A stretch of 64,000 bases of DNA from Bizionia saleffrena (GCF_008086175.1 NZ_VSKM01000002.1:186001-250000); one strand, 5' to 3'. Shown: positions 1-9,484, counted from the first letter of the stretch. A program made the numbers and translations. Notes: generated by a model from the sequence alone, not told the origin.

Positions 1-296
1 TTAATTTCTCTAACCAATATATTCAACTCGGACAAGACCCCTTGCTCCTTCTGAAACGAAATAGCACCATTTTCTTTAATAGACTTTGACAAAGGAGTAA
101 CCGTAACTTTTTTGTTGAATTTTAATTTTTGCCAATGTCCGTTCTTAGGAAGTGGAATATCATTTTTCTTACAAATATGTTTTAAAGATGAATTAGTAAT
201 AGAGTATTCTTCCATAATCTTAGATAGAGGTTTACACCAGACTAAATTGTACAATTCCTCTCTTGTAAGCGTCTTTGAGCTATCAGTAGTTGACAT
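1..296 (-). CDS. Unnamed protein with an REELYxLVW-type N-terminal motif, cut by the left edge
   Basis: An open frame of 98 codons starts at an ATG (296-294) and runs off the left edge, so only the N-terminus is visible. Residues 12-58 contain REELYNLVW, then a helix-turn-helix-like stretch with KPLSKIMEEYSI and SLKHICKKNDIPLP, ending in GHWQKL. This resembles the conserved start of hypothetical proteins reading roughly EELYELVWSEPMTKLA..DIPVPPRGYW, which are common on accessory elements. The function of that group is not known to me; the pattern suggests a small DNA-binding N-terminal domain. The divergent spacing from the next gene at 727 suggests separate transcription. The gene is real with fair confidence; the product is unassigned. 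Confidence 0.6.
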   Translation of the reverse strand, partial: MSTTDSSKTLTREELYNLVWCKPLSKIMEEYSITNSSLKHICKKNDIPLPKNGHWQKLKFNKKVTVTPLSKSIKENGAISFQKEQGVLSELNILVREI

Positions 297-726
297 ATTT
301 TTTTTTTACCGTATACTAATTTAATAATCTTATTGGAGATTTTATGCAACTAGGAAAGTAAAACGCTAGAACTATTACAAAATACTATGCTAAAAAAAAT
401 TCTAAAAAATTAAACAAAGTAGAATGATGTACCCAAAGACGGAATACTTAACACTTCATAACATAATTAGAATAGAGTTTTTGTCATTAAACTAAAACAC
501 TTAGTTCCATTTTAGCTTAAAAAAGACAAATTAGTATTGCGAATAACCCTGTATCGAAATGTATAAGAGAGAGATAATTGTGATGATTAAGAATCATATA
601 TTAGTTATCTCTGTAGGAATAAGTAAACGAAAAACCACTCTCTTTACATCACCTCCGTACACTATAGAAAAACATATTCAACTGAAAAACAGTATATTTA
701 CATATTTAACTCTAATATTTTGAATT
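297..726. other. Intergenic region with one imperfect hairpin
   Basis: These 430 bp separate a leftward gene from a rightward one, so both promoters should lie here. I see no convincing coding frame. An interrupted inverted repeat spans 570-612: AGAGATAA pairs with TTATCTCT, and an inner ATGATT pairs with AATCAT around a 3-nt loop. No T-run follows, so it is not an obvious terminator; a regulator site or chance are both possible. No TAnnTTTG element stands out. Confidence 0.3.
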
Positions 727-1512
727 ATGAAAAACAATTATACTCTTGTTCTCCTAGTGTTAATAATTTTAGGTTGTAGTCCAAAATATAAAATAACACC
801 AAATAAAACTAACCTCAATTTTTCAAATTCTAATTTAATAGATGGCTGTTTAGTATCAGGCTCTAATTTAATGGATATTCATGGGTTACCAAAAATTACT
901 GATTTTCCTGGTAATAAAAATTTTGAATCCCATTTTTATAAAAATGTTGGCAAAATCATGGGACTTATGGACATTCAAAAGAACTATGACACTCGGGTAT
1001 ATGTTTATGAAGATGGCTTATCCCCTAATGCCATCGCTTTCAATGGAAGAATAGATAACTATTCAAGCTATTTAATTCTTTTCGGGGAAAATATGATATT
1101 AAACCATGTTATTCCTACTGGAGATTACGGAGAAGATTTAAACACTATTATAATGCAGTCTATACTTGCTCATGAATTTGCTCATATTGGTCAGTATATT
1201 AAAAACGTTAATGGAAGTACACGAGATTTAGAATTAATGGCTGATGTTATGTCAGGTTGGTATGTTGGCTATCTTACAAGCAATGAGGGGCAAATTCAAG
1301 TGGAATCAGGTATAGAAAACGTCCCCAACATTAGACTTGCTATGATAGACTCATATAATTCTGGAGATTATGCCTATAACGCACCTGACCACCATGGCAC
1401 ACCACAGATGCGACTAGATGCATTTTTATTTGGTGTTGAATTATCTTTACAAAAAGGTATATTTAGTTATTGGGACGCCTTTAACCTAGCTAAATTGAAA
1501 TATAATTTATGA
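727..1512 (+). CDS. Putative zinc metallopeptidase lipoprotein (YpfJ-like zincin)
   Basis: The 261-residue product starts with a lipoprotein signal (hydrophobic stretch, then a lipobox ending at Cys17), so it is probably anchored in an envelope membrane. Residues 149-153 are HEFAH, a classic HExxH zinc site. Downstream ELMAD (169-173) matches the ELxAD third-ligand motif of the putative neutral zinc metallopeptidase (YpfJ) group, and DHHGTPQMRLDAF further on resembles the conserved (H)G(S/T)xxxR patch of that family. The protein is therefore probably a secreted or membrane-tethered zincin. The substrate is unknown. It is a lone gene between two noncoding stretches, inside what looks like a mobile island, and has very AT-rich codons. 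Confidence 0.6.
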   Translation: MKNNYTLVLLVLIILGCSPKYKITPNKTNLNFSNSNLIDGCLVSGSNLMDIHGLPKITDFPGNKNFESHFYKNVGKIMGLMDIQKNYDTRVYVYEDGLSPNAIAFNGRIDNYSSYLILFGENMILNHVIPTGDYGEDLNTIIMQSILAHEFAHIGQYIKNVNGSTRDLELMADVMSGWYVGYLTSNEGQIQVESGIENVPNIRLAMIDSYNSGDYAYNAPDHHGTPQMRLDAFLFGVELSLQKGIFSYWDAFNLAKLKYNL

Positions 1513-1725
1513 ATATGTATAATCACAATTTTTAAATTTCTTATTATATAACAAAGTTGTAAAGCAAAAATAAAAACACAACTCCATAATTATTTAATTT
1601 ATTAACTCTTACCTGCTTTCTAAAACCAATACATATCCTCTATTTGTTTTTTAATCGCTAACTTTAGTACTTAAACACGAACCTAAACACACACATAGCC
1701 GCTAGGCTAAATTATTTAAGAGAAA

Positions 1726-2490
1726 ATGTGCTACGATATAAAAGCAAGTTATAAGGCTTAACTACATCGAGCTAAACGAAAAGGTGACCTAGCGGCAGTT
1801 GAGGAAATATTAGAGAACTTAATCCCTTTAACTGATTTACCATTGCACCATATTTCTGGATTTAGCCATCCCGAATTATTAATATATACTGATGATTCAC
1901 CCGATTTCCCTACTGTTGCAACTTGGGGACTAGTTCCTCATTGGGTAAAAGATGAAGTCCAAATGAAAAAGTTTTGGAATAATACTTTAAATGCTCGTGG
2001 TGAAACGATTTTCGAAAAACCATCTTTTAGACAAGCAGCAAAAAATAATAGATGCTTAATTTATATTGACGGGTTTTATGAACATCATCATTTTAATAAT
2101 AAAACTTACCCATTCTTTATTCAACGTAAAGACGAAAACCCTATAGCCTTAGCTGGACTATGGAGTGAATGGATCAACCCTGAAACGAAAGGCAGAATGA
2201 ATACCTTTTCAATTGTAACAACTGTTGGGAATTCAATGTTAGCTAAAATCCATAATAACCCGAAAATAAAAGGCCCACGAATGCCATTAATTCTACCTCT
2301 TGAGTTAGAAGATAATTGGCTAAATACAATTGATGATGAATTGGATAAACAGAAAATTCAAGAATTAATACAAAGCTCCCCAGAAGAAGAATTGAAAGCA
2401 CACACGGTTAGAAAATTACGTGGCAAAGAATACATTGGTAATATCCCTGAAATCTCCAACGAATTCATACATGAAGAATTAGAATTTTAA
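1726..2490 (+). pseudogene. SRAP (YedK/HMCES) gene broken by one in-frame TAA at codon 12
   Basis: SRAP proteins shield abasic sites in single-stranded DNA by forming a thiazolidine crosslink through Cys2. Here ATG-TGC (1726-1731) gives the expected Met-Cys start, followed by YDIKASYKA; then TAA (1759-1761) interrupts, and the same frame continues without a break for 243 codons to 2490. Family hallmarks downstream are intact: WGLVPHW, NARGE, RCLIYIDGFYEHH (where the family has DGFYEW), and the C-terminal HNN...RMPLIL. A later ATG at 1843 opens a 215-residue frame, but that product would lack catalytic Cys2. The stop sits where Gln (CAA) would be natural, so one C-to-T change may explain it. 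Either a recent nonsense mutation or a sequence error. Confidence 0.8.
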
Positions 2491-2574
2491 CGACACCATC
2501 TATCAAAATTGATAGTTAAATGATATGGTTATTGCGTTTTTTGGAGGATAACTAACCGTTGCTCCACCGTTGCT

Positions 2575-2632
2575 GTAGGTTACATTTATAACCAATTTGG
2601 TTATGAATGTAACCTACAAACACTTTTTTTTC
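2575..2632 (+). terminator. 43-bp near-perfect palindrome plus T-run between converging genes
   Basis: Bases 2575-2617 form an almost perfect palindrome: GTAGGTTACATT at the left arm, AATGTAACCTAC at the right arm, one G-T type mismatch within the stem, and a short central loop. A run of eight T (2624-2631 region) follows on the plus strand, so it can act as a terminator for the SRAP gene. A 9-bp direct repeat (ACCGTTGCT at 2555-2563 and 2566-2574) abuts its left side. The arms are unusually long for a simple terminator. The rest of the gene-free stretch 2491-2833 shows nothing else that I can support. Confidence 0.6.
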
Positions 2633-2833
2633 ACAAAAAAATCAGCGTACTTAAACTTTAATTTTAAACACTTAAAAAGCTAAATTTTGGATAAAATAGT
2701 TTCTAATGGGTATAGGAGCTTTGCAACTCATTTTATAAATCGTAAAAAATATAACCATCGTTCTTTTAATTTTAAGCCTCCATTTAATTTATACCCAGCC
2801 ATATTCCTAGTGTGTAGGTTATTATCTTTTAAA

Positions 2834-4216
2834 TTAATTATTAGGATTATCAATAATTAATAAATCAGTTATTCTCGATTTCAACCTTTCTTTTACACTT
2901 TCAAAATCTAAGTATATTGTTTTTTTACACTCATAACCTACCTCAAACAACTCAAAATTTATAATTGGAAGTTGATAAGATTTAATTTGAATTTTTTCTC
3001 CATTAGCAAATTCATCAACTATAAATAATTTAGAATCATTTGGTGTTTCCATATTAATTGTATTCGGATAAAACAATATAATTTCATTAATATTAAAACG
3101 TATAGCATACGCTAGCATTTGATATAAATCATTTTGTGATATTCCATTTTTAGAATCCGTTACATCATCATAAACAATTTTATACTTGGTGTCTGCAATG
3201 ATTTTCCTATAATCAAATTCTAATAATAAATCAGGTTCTAATTGAAATTTATTGTCTTCTGTTAAATATTTTGAAGTGTTTTGTGCTTTTGTTTTAACAC
3301 CTTCGATTTCTTTAGCTATAAACCCAAAAATAAAATCCTCAAACACATATTCCATTGGTAATAGAAAAGCGAATAATTTTAAGTCATTTTTATAATTAAA
3401 TGACACACTATTGTCTAAAAACAAAACACAATAATCTCTAATGGTTTCGAAATCTGAAAACATAGGATTAAACGACATACGCTTCATTTTATCTGAAGAC
3501 ATATTTACATCTTTAACCTCATCTAAAATGAATAGAATATCGCTTAAATAACGTTTACTTTGTGATTCTTTGGTTGTTGACAATAATAGTTTTGAAACAA
3601 ACTTCACGCATCTATTAAAATCATTATCCATTTCAAAAGAATCAAATTGACAACTTATTTTATGGTTTCTACCTCTAGATAGATTATTACTTATGTATGC
3701 ATTAAAGTCTATACGTCCTTTCACAAAAGATAATTCTTTATTAACCTCTGTGTATTTTTGATAAATAGAAGTGTTTAATAACTCACGAGTGTATTTACTA
3801 AATAAGTAAATTAGGATTTCAAAGAAGTCTGCTTTTTCACTATTTAATCCAGACAAATAATTTGGGAATTTCAATTTTCTGCAATAACTCAACCACCAAA
3901 GAATATGCTTGTTTATTGAATTAACTTCGTATTTAGAAGGTTCTGTTCCTCTATAAAAAATCTTTGGTAATAAGTTAATAACTTGTCCTTCAAAATGAAT
4001 AACTCCTACATACTTATTAGATTTTAATGTTTTGCTTTTTTGTAAAAGCTGAATAAAACGCTGTTGCTCTACTCTATTATCTTCTTCATTAAAATAATAG
4101 CTTGATTTTTCTCTTTTTGACCATATATCATCCAAGAAAATCTCCAAATCATCAAAGTGATGTTCTGGGAATTCTTTCTTATTTTGATATTCAAAAAGAT
4201 TAGTTACCATTATCAA
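2834..4216 (-). CDS. mcrC: McrC-type nuclease subunit of an McrBC type IV restriction system
   Basis: The 460-residue product matches the McrC layout: an N-terminal region that contacts the McrB hexamer and a C-terminal PD-(D/E)xK nuclease. The nuclease core is visible as EPDLLLEF (residues 327-334) followed by ADTKYK (341-346), i.e. the Asp and Asp-x-Lys catalytic pair. With McrB it would cut DNA carrying modified bases, moved along by GTP hydrolysis. Its start overlaps the end of mcrB by 17 bp, implying translational coupling; an alternative Met two codons in is possible. It is the last gene of the eight-gene defence run, and the long palindrome at 2575 lies beyond its stop. Confidence 0.85.
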   Translation of the reverse strand: MIMVTNLFEYQNKKEFPEHHFDDLEIFLDDIWSKREKSSYYFNEEDNRVEQQRFIQLLQKSKTLKSNKYVGVIHFEGQVINLLPKIFYRGTEPSKYEVNSINKHILWWLSYCRKLKFPNYLSGLNSEKADFFEILIYLFSKYTRELLNTSIYQKYTEVNKELSFVKGRIDFNAYISNNLSRGRNHKISCQFDSFEMDNDFNRCVKFVSKLLLSTTKESQSKRYLSDILFILDEVKDVNMSSDKMKRMSFNPMFSDFETIRDYCVLFLDNSVSFNYKNDLKLFAFLLPMEYVFEDFIFGFIAKEIEGVKTKAQNTSKYLTEDNKFQLEPDLLLEFDYRKIIADTKYKIVYDDVTDSKNGISQNDLYQMLAYAIRFNINEIILFYPNTINMETPNDSKLFIVDEFANGEKIQIKSYQLPIINFELFEVGYECKKTIYLDFESVKERLKSRITDLLIIDNPNN

Positions 4217-6560
4217 TAATTTCTAATGGCCAGTTGCCAATTTTATAGTTGTCTTCTTTTAAGGCTTCATTTAAAATTTTTGTAACCTCGACTTCATCGT
4301 TCATATAATATTCCAACAGTAGAGGAATTACTTTATTGTTAATGGTATTTTCAAAATTAAAACCAATATCCTCGTCCATAAAATAAGAATGACCTATTGT
4401 AAAATCGTGTCCTTTTCCAGAGTTAACAATTAACATATTTAGTTTTTGCAAAAACGCTGCTTTATGAATAATTATATTTTGTATTTCATATTTAGGATAC
4501 ATGGCTTTAAACTCAAAACGACGTCTTAAAGCAATATCTAAAAGTGCAATAGACTTATCTGCTGTATTCATTGTACCAATGATATATAAATTAGAAGGCA
4601 CAATAAATGGTTCACCTGAAGGTAAAGTTGCTGTTAATGGTATTTTTCCATGAGAGCGTTTATCTTTTTCAATAAGTGTGATTAGCTCGCCAAAAACTCT
4701 TGAAATATTAGCTCTGTTTATTTCATCAATAATGATAACGTAGTTTTGTTTTTGAACCTGCTCTACATTTCTTTTTCCTAGTTCTAGAAGCTGTTTTAAT
4801 ATTGGATTATAATAAGGTTGTAGTCCTCCTAAAATAATATCATTAGCACCTTTATCATACATTTTTTTTAAAGTAGCAATACTGAGTGTATGTTTCGAGT
4901 CTCCTTGATTTTTTCTGAATTCTATAGATTTCTCTCCAACTTCTGTAATATAAAAAGAAGTTTGTTTCATTTTAATTTCTACTTCACCAATATCCAATTC
5001 ATTGAGTGGTTTTATTAGTTCACTAAAAACGTCTGTAAATTCTTTTTTAACCGAATTTGGATTTTCAGCATCCTTCAAGTTTTTTAATGCTTTGTCTGCA
5101 ATTTTCTTAAAAACACCATCACTTTTAAAAAACGATAATTCGCCGCTTAATTCTGTATCTGGTCTTAAACCTTGTATAAAATCCTCATAACTATAATTTT
5201 GGTGAAAGGTTATAAACTCTATTCTACCTCCTAAATGTTTATTAAATATACCAAGCGCAGCTTCATAACTAATAGTTTCATCTTGAGTAATTATTTTAGC
5301 TGCTTCTAAAATGGTATTATAGGTTTTACCTGTTCCTGGTGGACCATAGAATATTTGGTTTAGTGGAGCCTTATAACTAACGTTTTCTACCACTTGTTTA
5401 GTTTCATCTTCCAAAATTATTTCAGTGTTAAAATATGGTTTAAAAAGTAATTTGTTAGCAATTTCTAAATCCTCTGGTTTTATTTCAGCTAATGTTGAGT
5501 TACCGCTAGGAAAAAAATTACGCGAATCTTTTAGATCCTTTGGACTTTTACGAACAGCTAATTGAATAATTTCAACTTCATGAAATATCCATTCATCTGA
5601 ATTAACAATATCACTCGGAACATAATTATACTCTCTTGAAACAACTCTCGCAATCCCAATTAACTCATTAGAACCTATGGTTATATAAACTATATCCCCA
5701 AATTCTAATCTATTTTTAAAATGTTCTGACTGTCCTTTCTTTGTATTCTCATGAATTGCAATCCAATTATTATCTTTAAAAGCTTCAATTATTGGCTTAT
5801 ACTTTTTAGCTTTAAAAGTTCCATGAGACATCTTGTAAACGCGCTTTCCCCCTAAAACTATCTGTTTGGCGTTAGAATAATCTGGAATATCATTTATAAT
5901 TAATTGTTTTTCACTTCTAAAATAATTCAGCATTTCTGCATAATCAAAAGTGGCAGAATTAAATTGTTGCTTAGGTTTAACATAAGATTTATCTGTATGT
6001 CGGTATACTCCATAGTTGATTTTACCATGATGAAACTCAATAAAAATCTGCAAACTTGATGACTGGTTTTCTTGGGTTTTATTATAAATTGCTACCCAAT
6101 ATCTATCACTACCTTGTTGACGTGGTCCTTGAAAATCGGATGATGTTATTTTTACTTTATCAATTAATTCTAGGTCCTCAATTAACTTATCAACGAACAT
6201 CGCAACAAATTCCCGCTGCTTATTATGTCCATAAAATGTTAATGGTGGATAAAAAATAGAAAATAACTTTGTGTAAGACTTAAACCGATTTTCATTGTCT
6301 TTTTTATGTTTATCTATAAGGTCGTTTAAACCACTTACTGTATATCTCTTTCCTTTATATAGACTTTGGATTAATTCCTTTCTTAAATCTATTATTACAC
6401 CATTTCTATTGCTGTAAAATTCTAAACATTGCTCTAGTTGTTCTTTTGGTACTAGATTTAGTGCCTCTACCATAGATTGATCATCCTCATAATACCCTTG
6501 AACATCCAATGAAGTCTGAATAAGTAGTAATATCCCTTTTTTTATCTCCTCTATTTCCAT
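4200..6560 (-). CDS. mcrB: McrB-type AAA+ GTPase with an extended modified-DNA-reader N-terminus
   Basis: The 786-residue protein has a C-terminal AAA+ motor of the McrB kind: Walker A GPPGTGKT (406-413), Walker B IIIDEINRANISR (609-621), the McrB signature MNTADKS (664-670) and an RRRF arginine patch (679-682). The N-terminal ~390 residues are much longer than in E. coli McrB. Residues ~100-200 look like an MrcB-N/DUF3578-type domain, and ~253-335 (WIAIHENTKK...FGDIVYITIG...GIARVVS) looks like an EVE/PUA-like pocket that could bind a modified base; the latter is inference from pattern. It starts 3 bp after the HNH gene and overlaps mcrC, so it is co-translated within the defence operon. Confidence 0.87.
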   Translation of the reverse strand: MEIEEIKKGILLLIQTSLDVQGYYEDDQSMVEALNLVPKEQLEQCLEFYSNRNGVIIDLRKELIQSLYKGKRYTVSGLNDLIDKHKKDNENRFKSYTKLFSIFYPPLTFYGHNKQREFVAMFVDKLIEDLELIDKVKITSSDFQGPRQQGSDRYWVAIYNKTQENQSSSLQIFIEFHHGKINYGVYRHTDKSYVKPKQQFNSATFDYAEMLNYFRSEKQLIINDIPDYSNAKQIVLGGKRVYKMSHGTFKAKKYKPIIEAFKDNNWIAIHENTKKGQSEHFKNRLEFGDIVYITIGSNELIGIARVVSREYNYVPSDIVNSDEWIFHEVEIIQLAVRKSPKDLKDSRNFFPSGNSTLAEIKPEDLEIANKLLFKPYFNTEIILEDETKQVVENVSYKAPLNQIFYGPPGTGKTYNTILEAAKIITQDETISYEAALGIFNKHLGGRIEFITFHQNYSYEDFIQGLRPDTELSGELSFFKSDGVFKKIADKALKNLKDAENPNSVKKEFTDVFSELIKPLNELDIGEVEIKMKQTSFYITEVGEKSIEFRKNQGDSKHTLSIATLKKMYDKGANDIILGGLQPYYNPILKQLLELGKRNVEQVQKQNYVIIIDEINRANISRVFGELITLIEKDKRSHGKIPLTATLPSGEPFIVPSNLYIIGTMNTADKSIALLDIALRRRFEFKAMYPKYEIQNIIIHKAAFLQKLNMLIVNSGKGHDFTIGHSYFMDEDIGFNFENTINNKVIPLLLEYYMNDEVEVTKILNEALKEDNYKIGNWPLEIIDNGN

Positions 6561-6563
6561 TGA

Positions 6564-7559
6564 TTATTTTATTGATAAAAGTTCACTAATAATATCCCTT
6601 TTAAATTTGCTAAATATTCTTTTATGATATTTCTTCTCCTCTAACTCAATTCCAAAAATTAACCTGTACTTTTCTTCTTTTGTCATATTCAACTCACTTT
6701 TAAATGTGTTTTCTAATAAGTTTTTCAAGTAATTATCAGAATACTTCAACCTTAAATCAATTAGATCTTGAAGTTCTTTTTCGCTGTGTTTACTATAAAC
6801 TAATTTAGTTCCCAAGCCTTCTAATGTTCTTTTTGTCTTAGCATCCATTGTGCTTTCATTCAAAAAAGTTATACCATATTTAGTGGCTGTATTTGGAATA
6901 GAAGAGAATTTAAATTTTGAAGAAATATCCTTATCTATATATGGATGTAGATATTCATCCGTATTAAAATGAGTGGAAGATTTTATCGAAGAATTACATA
7001 GTGAACATGAAGGAATTAAATTATAGAAAGAAAGGGCAAATAAAGGTCTAGAGCCTTTGTCAAACCAGTGATCAAATTGACAAGTAATTCCTTTTTCTCC
7101 AGCATTTTTCCTAGCTGTAAAAATATATTGTCGATTACAAAAAGTACAAGTGTGCTGATCTAGCCATTCCGCCAAATCATAGTTTAGTCCTTTCACATCC
7201 GTAAACCATCTATCATAGCCATTTTCTTTTAATACTATTGAACAGCCATCTTTAAATTCCTTTAAATTATGATCTCCATTATTACTCCATTCTGCTCTCA
7301 ACTTTAATTCAAGTTGTAGCATTTCGTCTGGCTTTGCCTTAATTACTTCATCTAACCTAGGAATAATAAAATCAAAAAACCGATCATGACTATCTAATTT
7401 TTTTAAACCCCTTGTACAAACTGAACAATTTAAATCATCGCATTTGTAACCATTCTCATTACTTTCTTTTAGCCTACCTAGATGTTTACTATTAACCCAA
7501 CAACTAATGACTGAATAATACTTATCTAATGCTTCTTTTTGCTCCCCTAAATAAATCAT
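6564..7559 (-). CDS. HNH endonuclease partner of the adjacent ATPase (Septu PtuB-like)
   Basis: The 331-residue protein has an HNH core with two CxxC zinc knuckles: CTFC (138-141), QFDHWFDKG (161-169, containing the catalytic Asp-His), the fold Asn in FYNLIPSC, and CSLCN (185-189). An extra cysteine cluster (C40, C45, C48) lies near the N-terminus. Its ATG follows the ATPase stop codon with no intervening base, so the two must be coupled. An ATPase plus HNH pair is the architecture of the Septu anti-phage system (PtuA/PtuB), where the nuclease attacks nucleic acid on phage infection. The protein is longer than typical PtuB and the N-terminal part is unlike anything I recognise, so it may be a divergent subtype. 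Confidence 0.7.
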   Translation of the reverse strand: MIYLGEQKEALDKYYSVISCWVNSKHLGRLKESNENGYKCDDLNCSVCTRGLKKLDSHDRFFDFIIPRLDEVIKAKPDEMLQLELKLRAEWSNNGDHNLKEFKDGCSIVLKENGYDRWFTDVKGLNYDLAEWLDQHTCTFCNRQYIFTARKNAGEKGITCQFDHWFDKGSRPLFALSFYNLIPSCSLCNSSIKSSTHFNTDEYLHPYIDKDISSKFKFSSIPNTATKYGITFLNESTMDAKTKRTLEGLGTKLVYSKHSEKELQDLIDLRLKYSDNYLKNLLENTFKSELNMTKEEKYRLIFGIELEEKKYHKRIFSKFKRDIISELLSIK

Positions 7560-9479
7560 CTACACCAAATCTTTTAAATTAATCCCTGCTTTCTGAGCTA
7601 AATCTTTAATTTGTTTAGCGGTATTTTCTTTATCTATTCTATTAGGAAAAACAGTTTGAAACATCTCTGTGAGTTTATAATTTAATAAAGGCTCATCTAT
7701 TATTTTTATTATTGCTTCATGATTATTTATGATATCCTCAGAAACCTCTGGATTTACTTTGCTTTCATTAATGAATGAATGAAGCCAATTTATTGTTTCT
7801 TGAATTTTTTCTTTAGCAAAATCCCCCATTAGACCATCATCCACAAAAAAAGAATCAGCGAGTAAATCTGTTATATTAGCTCCAAAAGATTTTTGAGGCT
7901 TTTCAGGGTCATCATTTTTAAATACTTTAATATTTGAGTTTTTTAACTTTTTTAAATAAGTAATATTGTCATTCGGAATGTCTGATAGTGTTAACGCATC
8001 GTGTGTTGTAAAAACAATTTGGATAGATGGTTTTTGATCTAATTCATTAAAGAGTTCTGGTACAATTTCAGTTATAGATTTAATGAATTTTTTCTTCCAA
8101 GTTGCATGATAACCTGTCTCAGGTTCATCTAACAATAATAAATACTGATTGTGTTTTCTTAAATGTTGCTCCCCTTTACCTACAAACGAATAAATAGAAC
8201 TATAAAAATTTAATAAGGATTGCTCTCCTGTTGAAAGTTTCTTTTGAGGAAAAACATTAAATATCCTAAATTCAAATTGTAAATATTGAATAGATTGATG
8301 TACATTTTGGTATAATTCAAAAAATCTCTTTAAAAAATCTTCCGAAGTATCTTTTTTAACAGATAAGTTTATTTCATTTGGCTTGTCGAAAACTAATATT
8401 TTTGAATTTCTAGATATAAAATTATAAAGTTTCCATACTGATGAATAGCGTTTTATTGTAAGAATAGCTTGTTTTTTTATGAGTTCAAACTTAAAACCGC
8501 CAGCTATTTTTGTTATTGGATAAGCTTTTACTTTTTCAATAAGTTCCGTTACATTATTGAAATTTATTCCAACAGAATTTTCTAATGTTTTACATAATGG
8601 ACCATCTATATTATCTAATCGTTTAGTTAAAAACATTTCTAATTTATCGTGAAAATCATTTTGATCTAAAACCTTTTGAAAATCACCAAAAGTGCCATTA
8701 TCATTAGTTTGCATATATGTATCATCAGACACTAGTAAGGAAAGAATAAATACTTCAAAATTATTTAGAAAATTGAAATTACCATGAATTGCAGCCTCAT
8801 TAGATATTGCATAATGATTCCAAAGCATTTCCAGTTGCTTAGTAATAGATTTACCAATTGTTGCATTTTTATAAAACTCTGAATTAAGAAAAGTTGACTT
8901 ATCAACTTGATTTACTTTAATTACTAGATTTTCATAAAAAGGAAAATTAATATAATTTTTTTGAAGAAATGAACCTTTTTGGTTCAAGAAAAAAACTTGC
9001 CTAAGAATAGTACTATAATAATAATCTTCCAGGCTGTCTTCAATGAGGTTAGATTGACTAATCACACTCGATATATTTTTTAAGTTATAATCGATATGTG
9101 TAGAATAGTAAAGTGGATATAACTCTTGGCTTGGACTAATAGATATATACTCGAAATCAGTTTTAAAATCAATACCTGCTTGATCGTGAATAATTATGAT
9201 ATCATCTTCCAAATAAATAGAGATGATTTGACATTTTGTATCTCTATTAAGAACTCTCATAATAGATGTTTTTCCTACACCATTATTACCTACAACAGCA
9301 CTTATGTTAGAAATGTTATCACCAAAAAAATTTTTAATATATTTTGGATTCTCTTTTTTTTCAATAATTAATTCTCCTTCAATAAACTTGAAATCGAAAA
9401 TAAAGGCACCTCCAAAATTTAAATATTCTGATTTATGGAATAAGAAATGAGTATCTATATATAATGCTAATAACTCCAT
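7560..9479 (-). CDS. ABC/SMC-type AAA ATPase, probable PtuA-like sensor of a Septu-like system
   Basis: The 639-residue protein is a soluble ABC-type ATPase of the RecF/OLD-like kind. Visible motifs are Walker A GNNGVGKT (64-71), signature KLSTGEQS (414-421), Walker B YLLLLDEPETGYHA (446-459) and the switch histidine in FTTHDAL (490-496). About 340 residues lie between Walker A and the signature, replacing a long coiled coil. No TOPRIM domain follows, which argues against an OLD nuclease and for a partner nuclease, namely the HNH gene directly after it. It begins 5 bp after hsdS, so it is transcribed with the type I restriction genes. Known PtuA-like ATPases assemble with PtuB and respond to nucleotide depletion; assignment here is by architecture. 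Confidence 0.7.
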   Translation of the reverse strand: MELLALYIDTHFLFHKSEYLNFGGAFIFDFKFIEGELIIEKKENPKYIKNFFGDNISNISAVVGNNGVGKTSIMRVLNRDTKCQIISIYLEDDIIIIHDQAGIDFKTDFEYISISPSQELYPLYYSTHIDYNLKNISSVISQSNLIEDSLEDYYYSTILRQVFFLNQKGSFLQKNYINFPFYENLVIKVNQVDKSTFLNSEFYKNATIGKSITKQLEMLWNHYAISNEAAIHGNFNFLNNFEVFILSLLVSDDTYMQTNDNGTFGDFQKVLDQNDFHDKLEMFLTKRLDNIDGPLCKTLENSVGINFNNVTELIEKVKAYPITKIAGGFKFELIKKQAILTIKRYSSVWKLYNFISRNSKILVFDKPNEINLSVKKDTSEDFLKRFFELYQNVHQSIQYLQFEFRIFNVFPQKKLSTGEQSLLNFYSSIYSFVGKGEQHLRKHNQYLLLLDEPETGYHATWKKKFIKSITEIVPELFNELDQKPSIQIVFTTHDALTLSDIPNDNITYLKKLKNSNIKVFKNDDPEKPQKSFGANITDLLADSFFVDDGLMGDFAKEKIQETINWLHSFINESKVNPEVSEDIINNHEAIIKIIDEPLLNYKLTEMFQTVFPNRIDKENTAKQIKDLAQKAGINLKDLV

Positions 9480-9484
9480 CTTTT

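Noticed and set aside
112-324. 70-residue plus-strand frame at the left edge
   Set aside because: It lies antisense to the partial gene at 1-296, whose protein sequence has recognisable motifs.
2728-2802. 24-residue minus-strand frame after mcrC (MAGYKLNGG...)
   Set aside because: Too short, no family resemblance and no sign of a ribosome site; more likely chance.
7560-9479. OLD-family nuclease (Gabija GajA-like)
   Set aside because: No C-terminal TOPRIM domain is visible; the partner is an HNH nuclease rather than a UvrD-like helicase.
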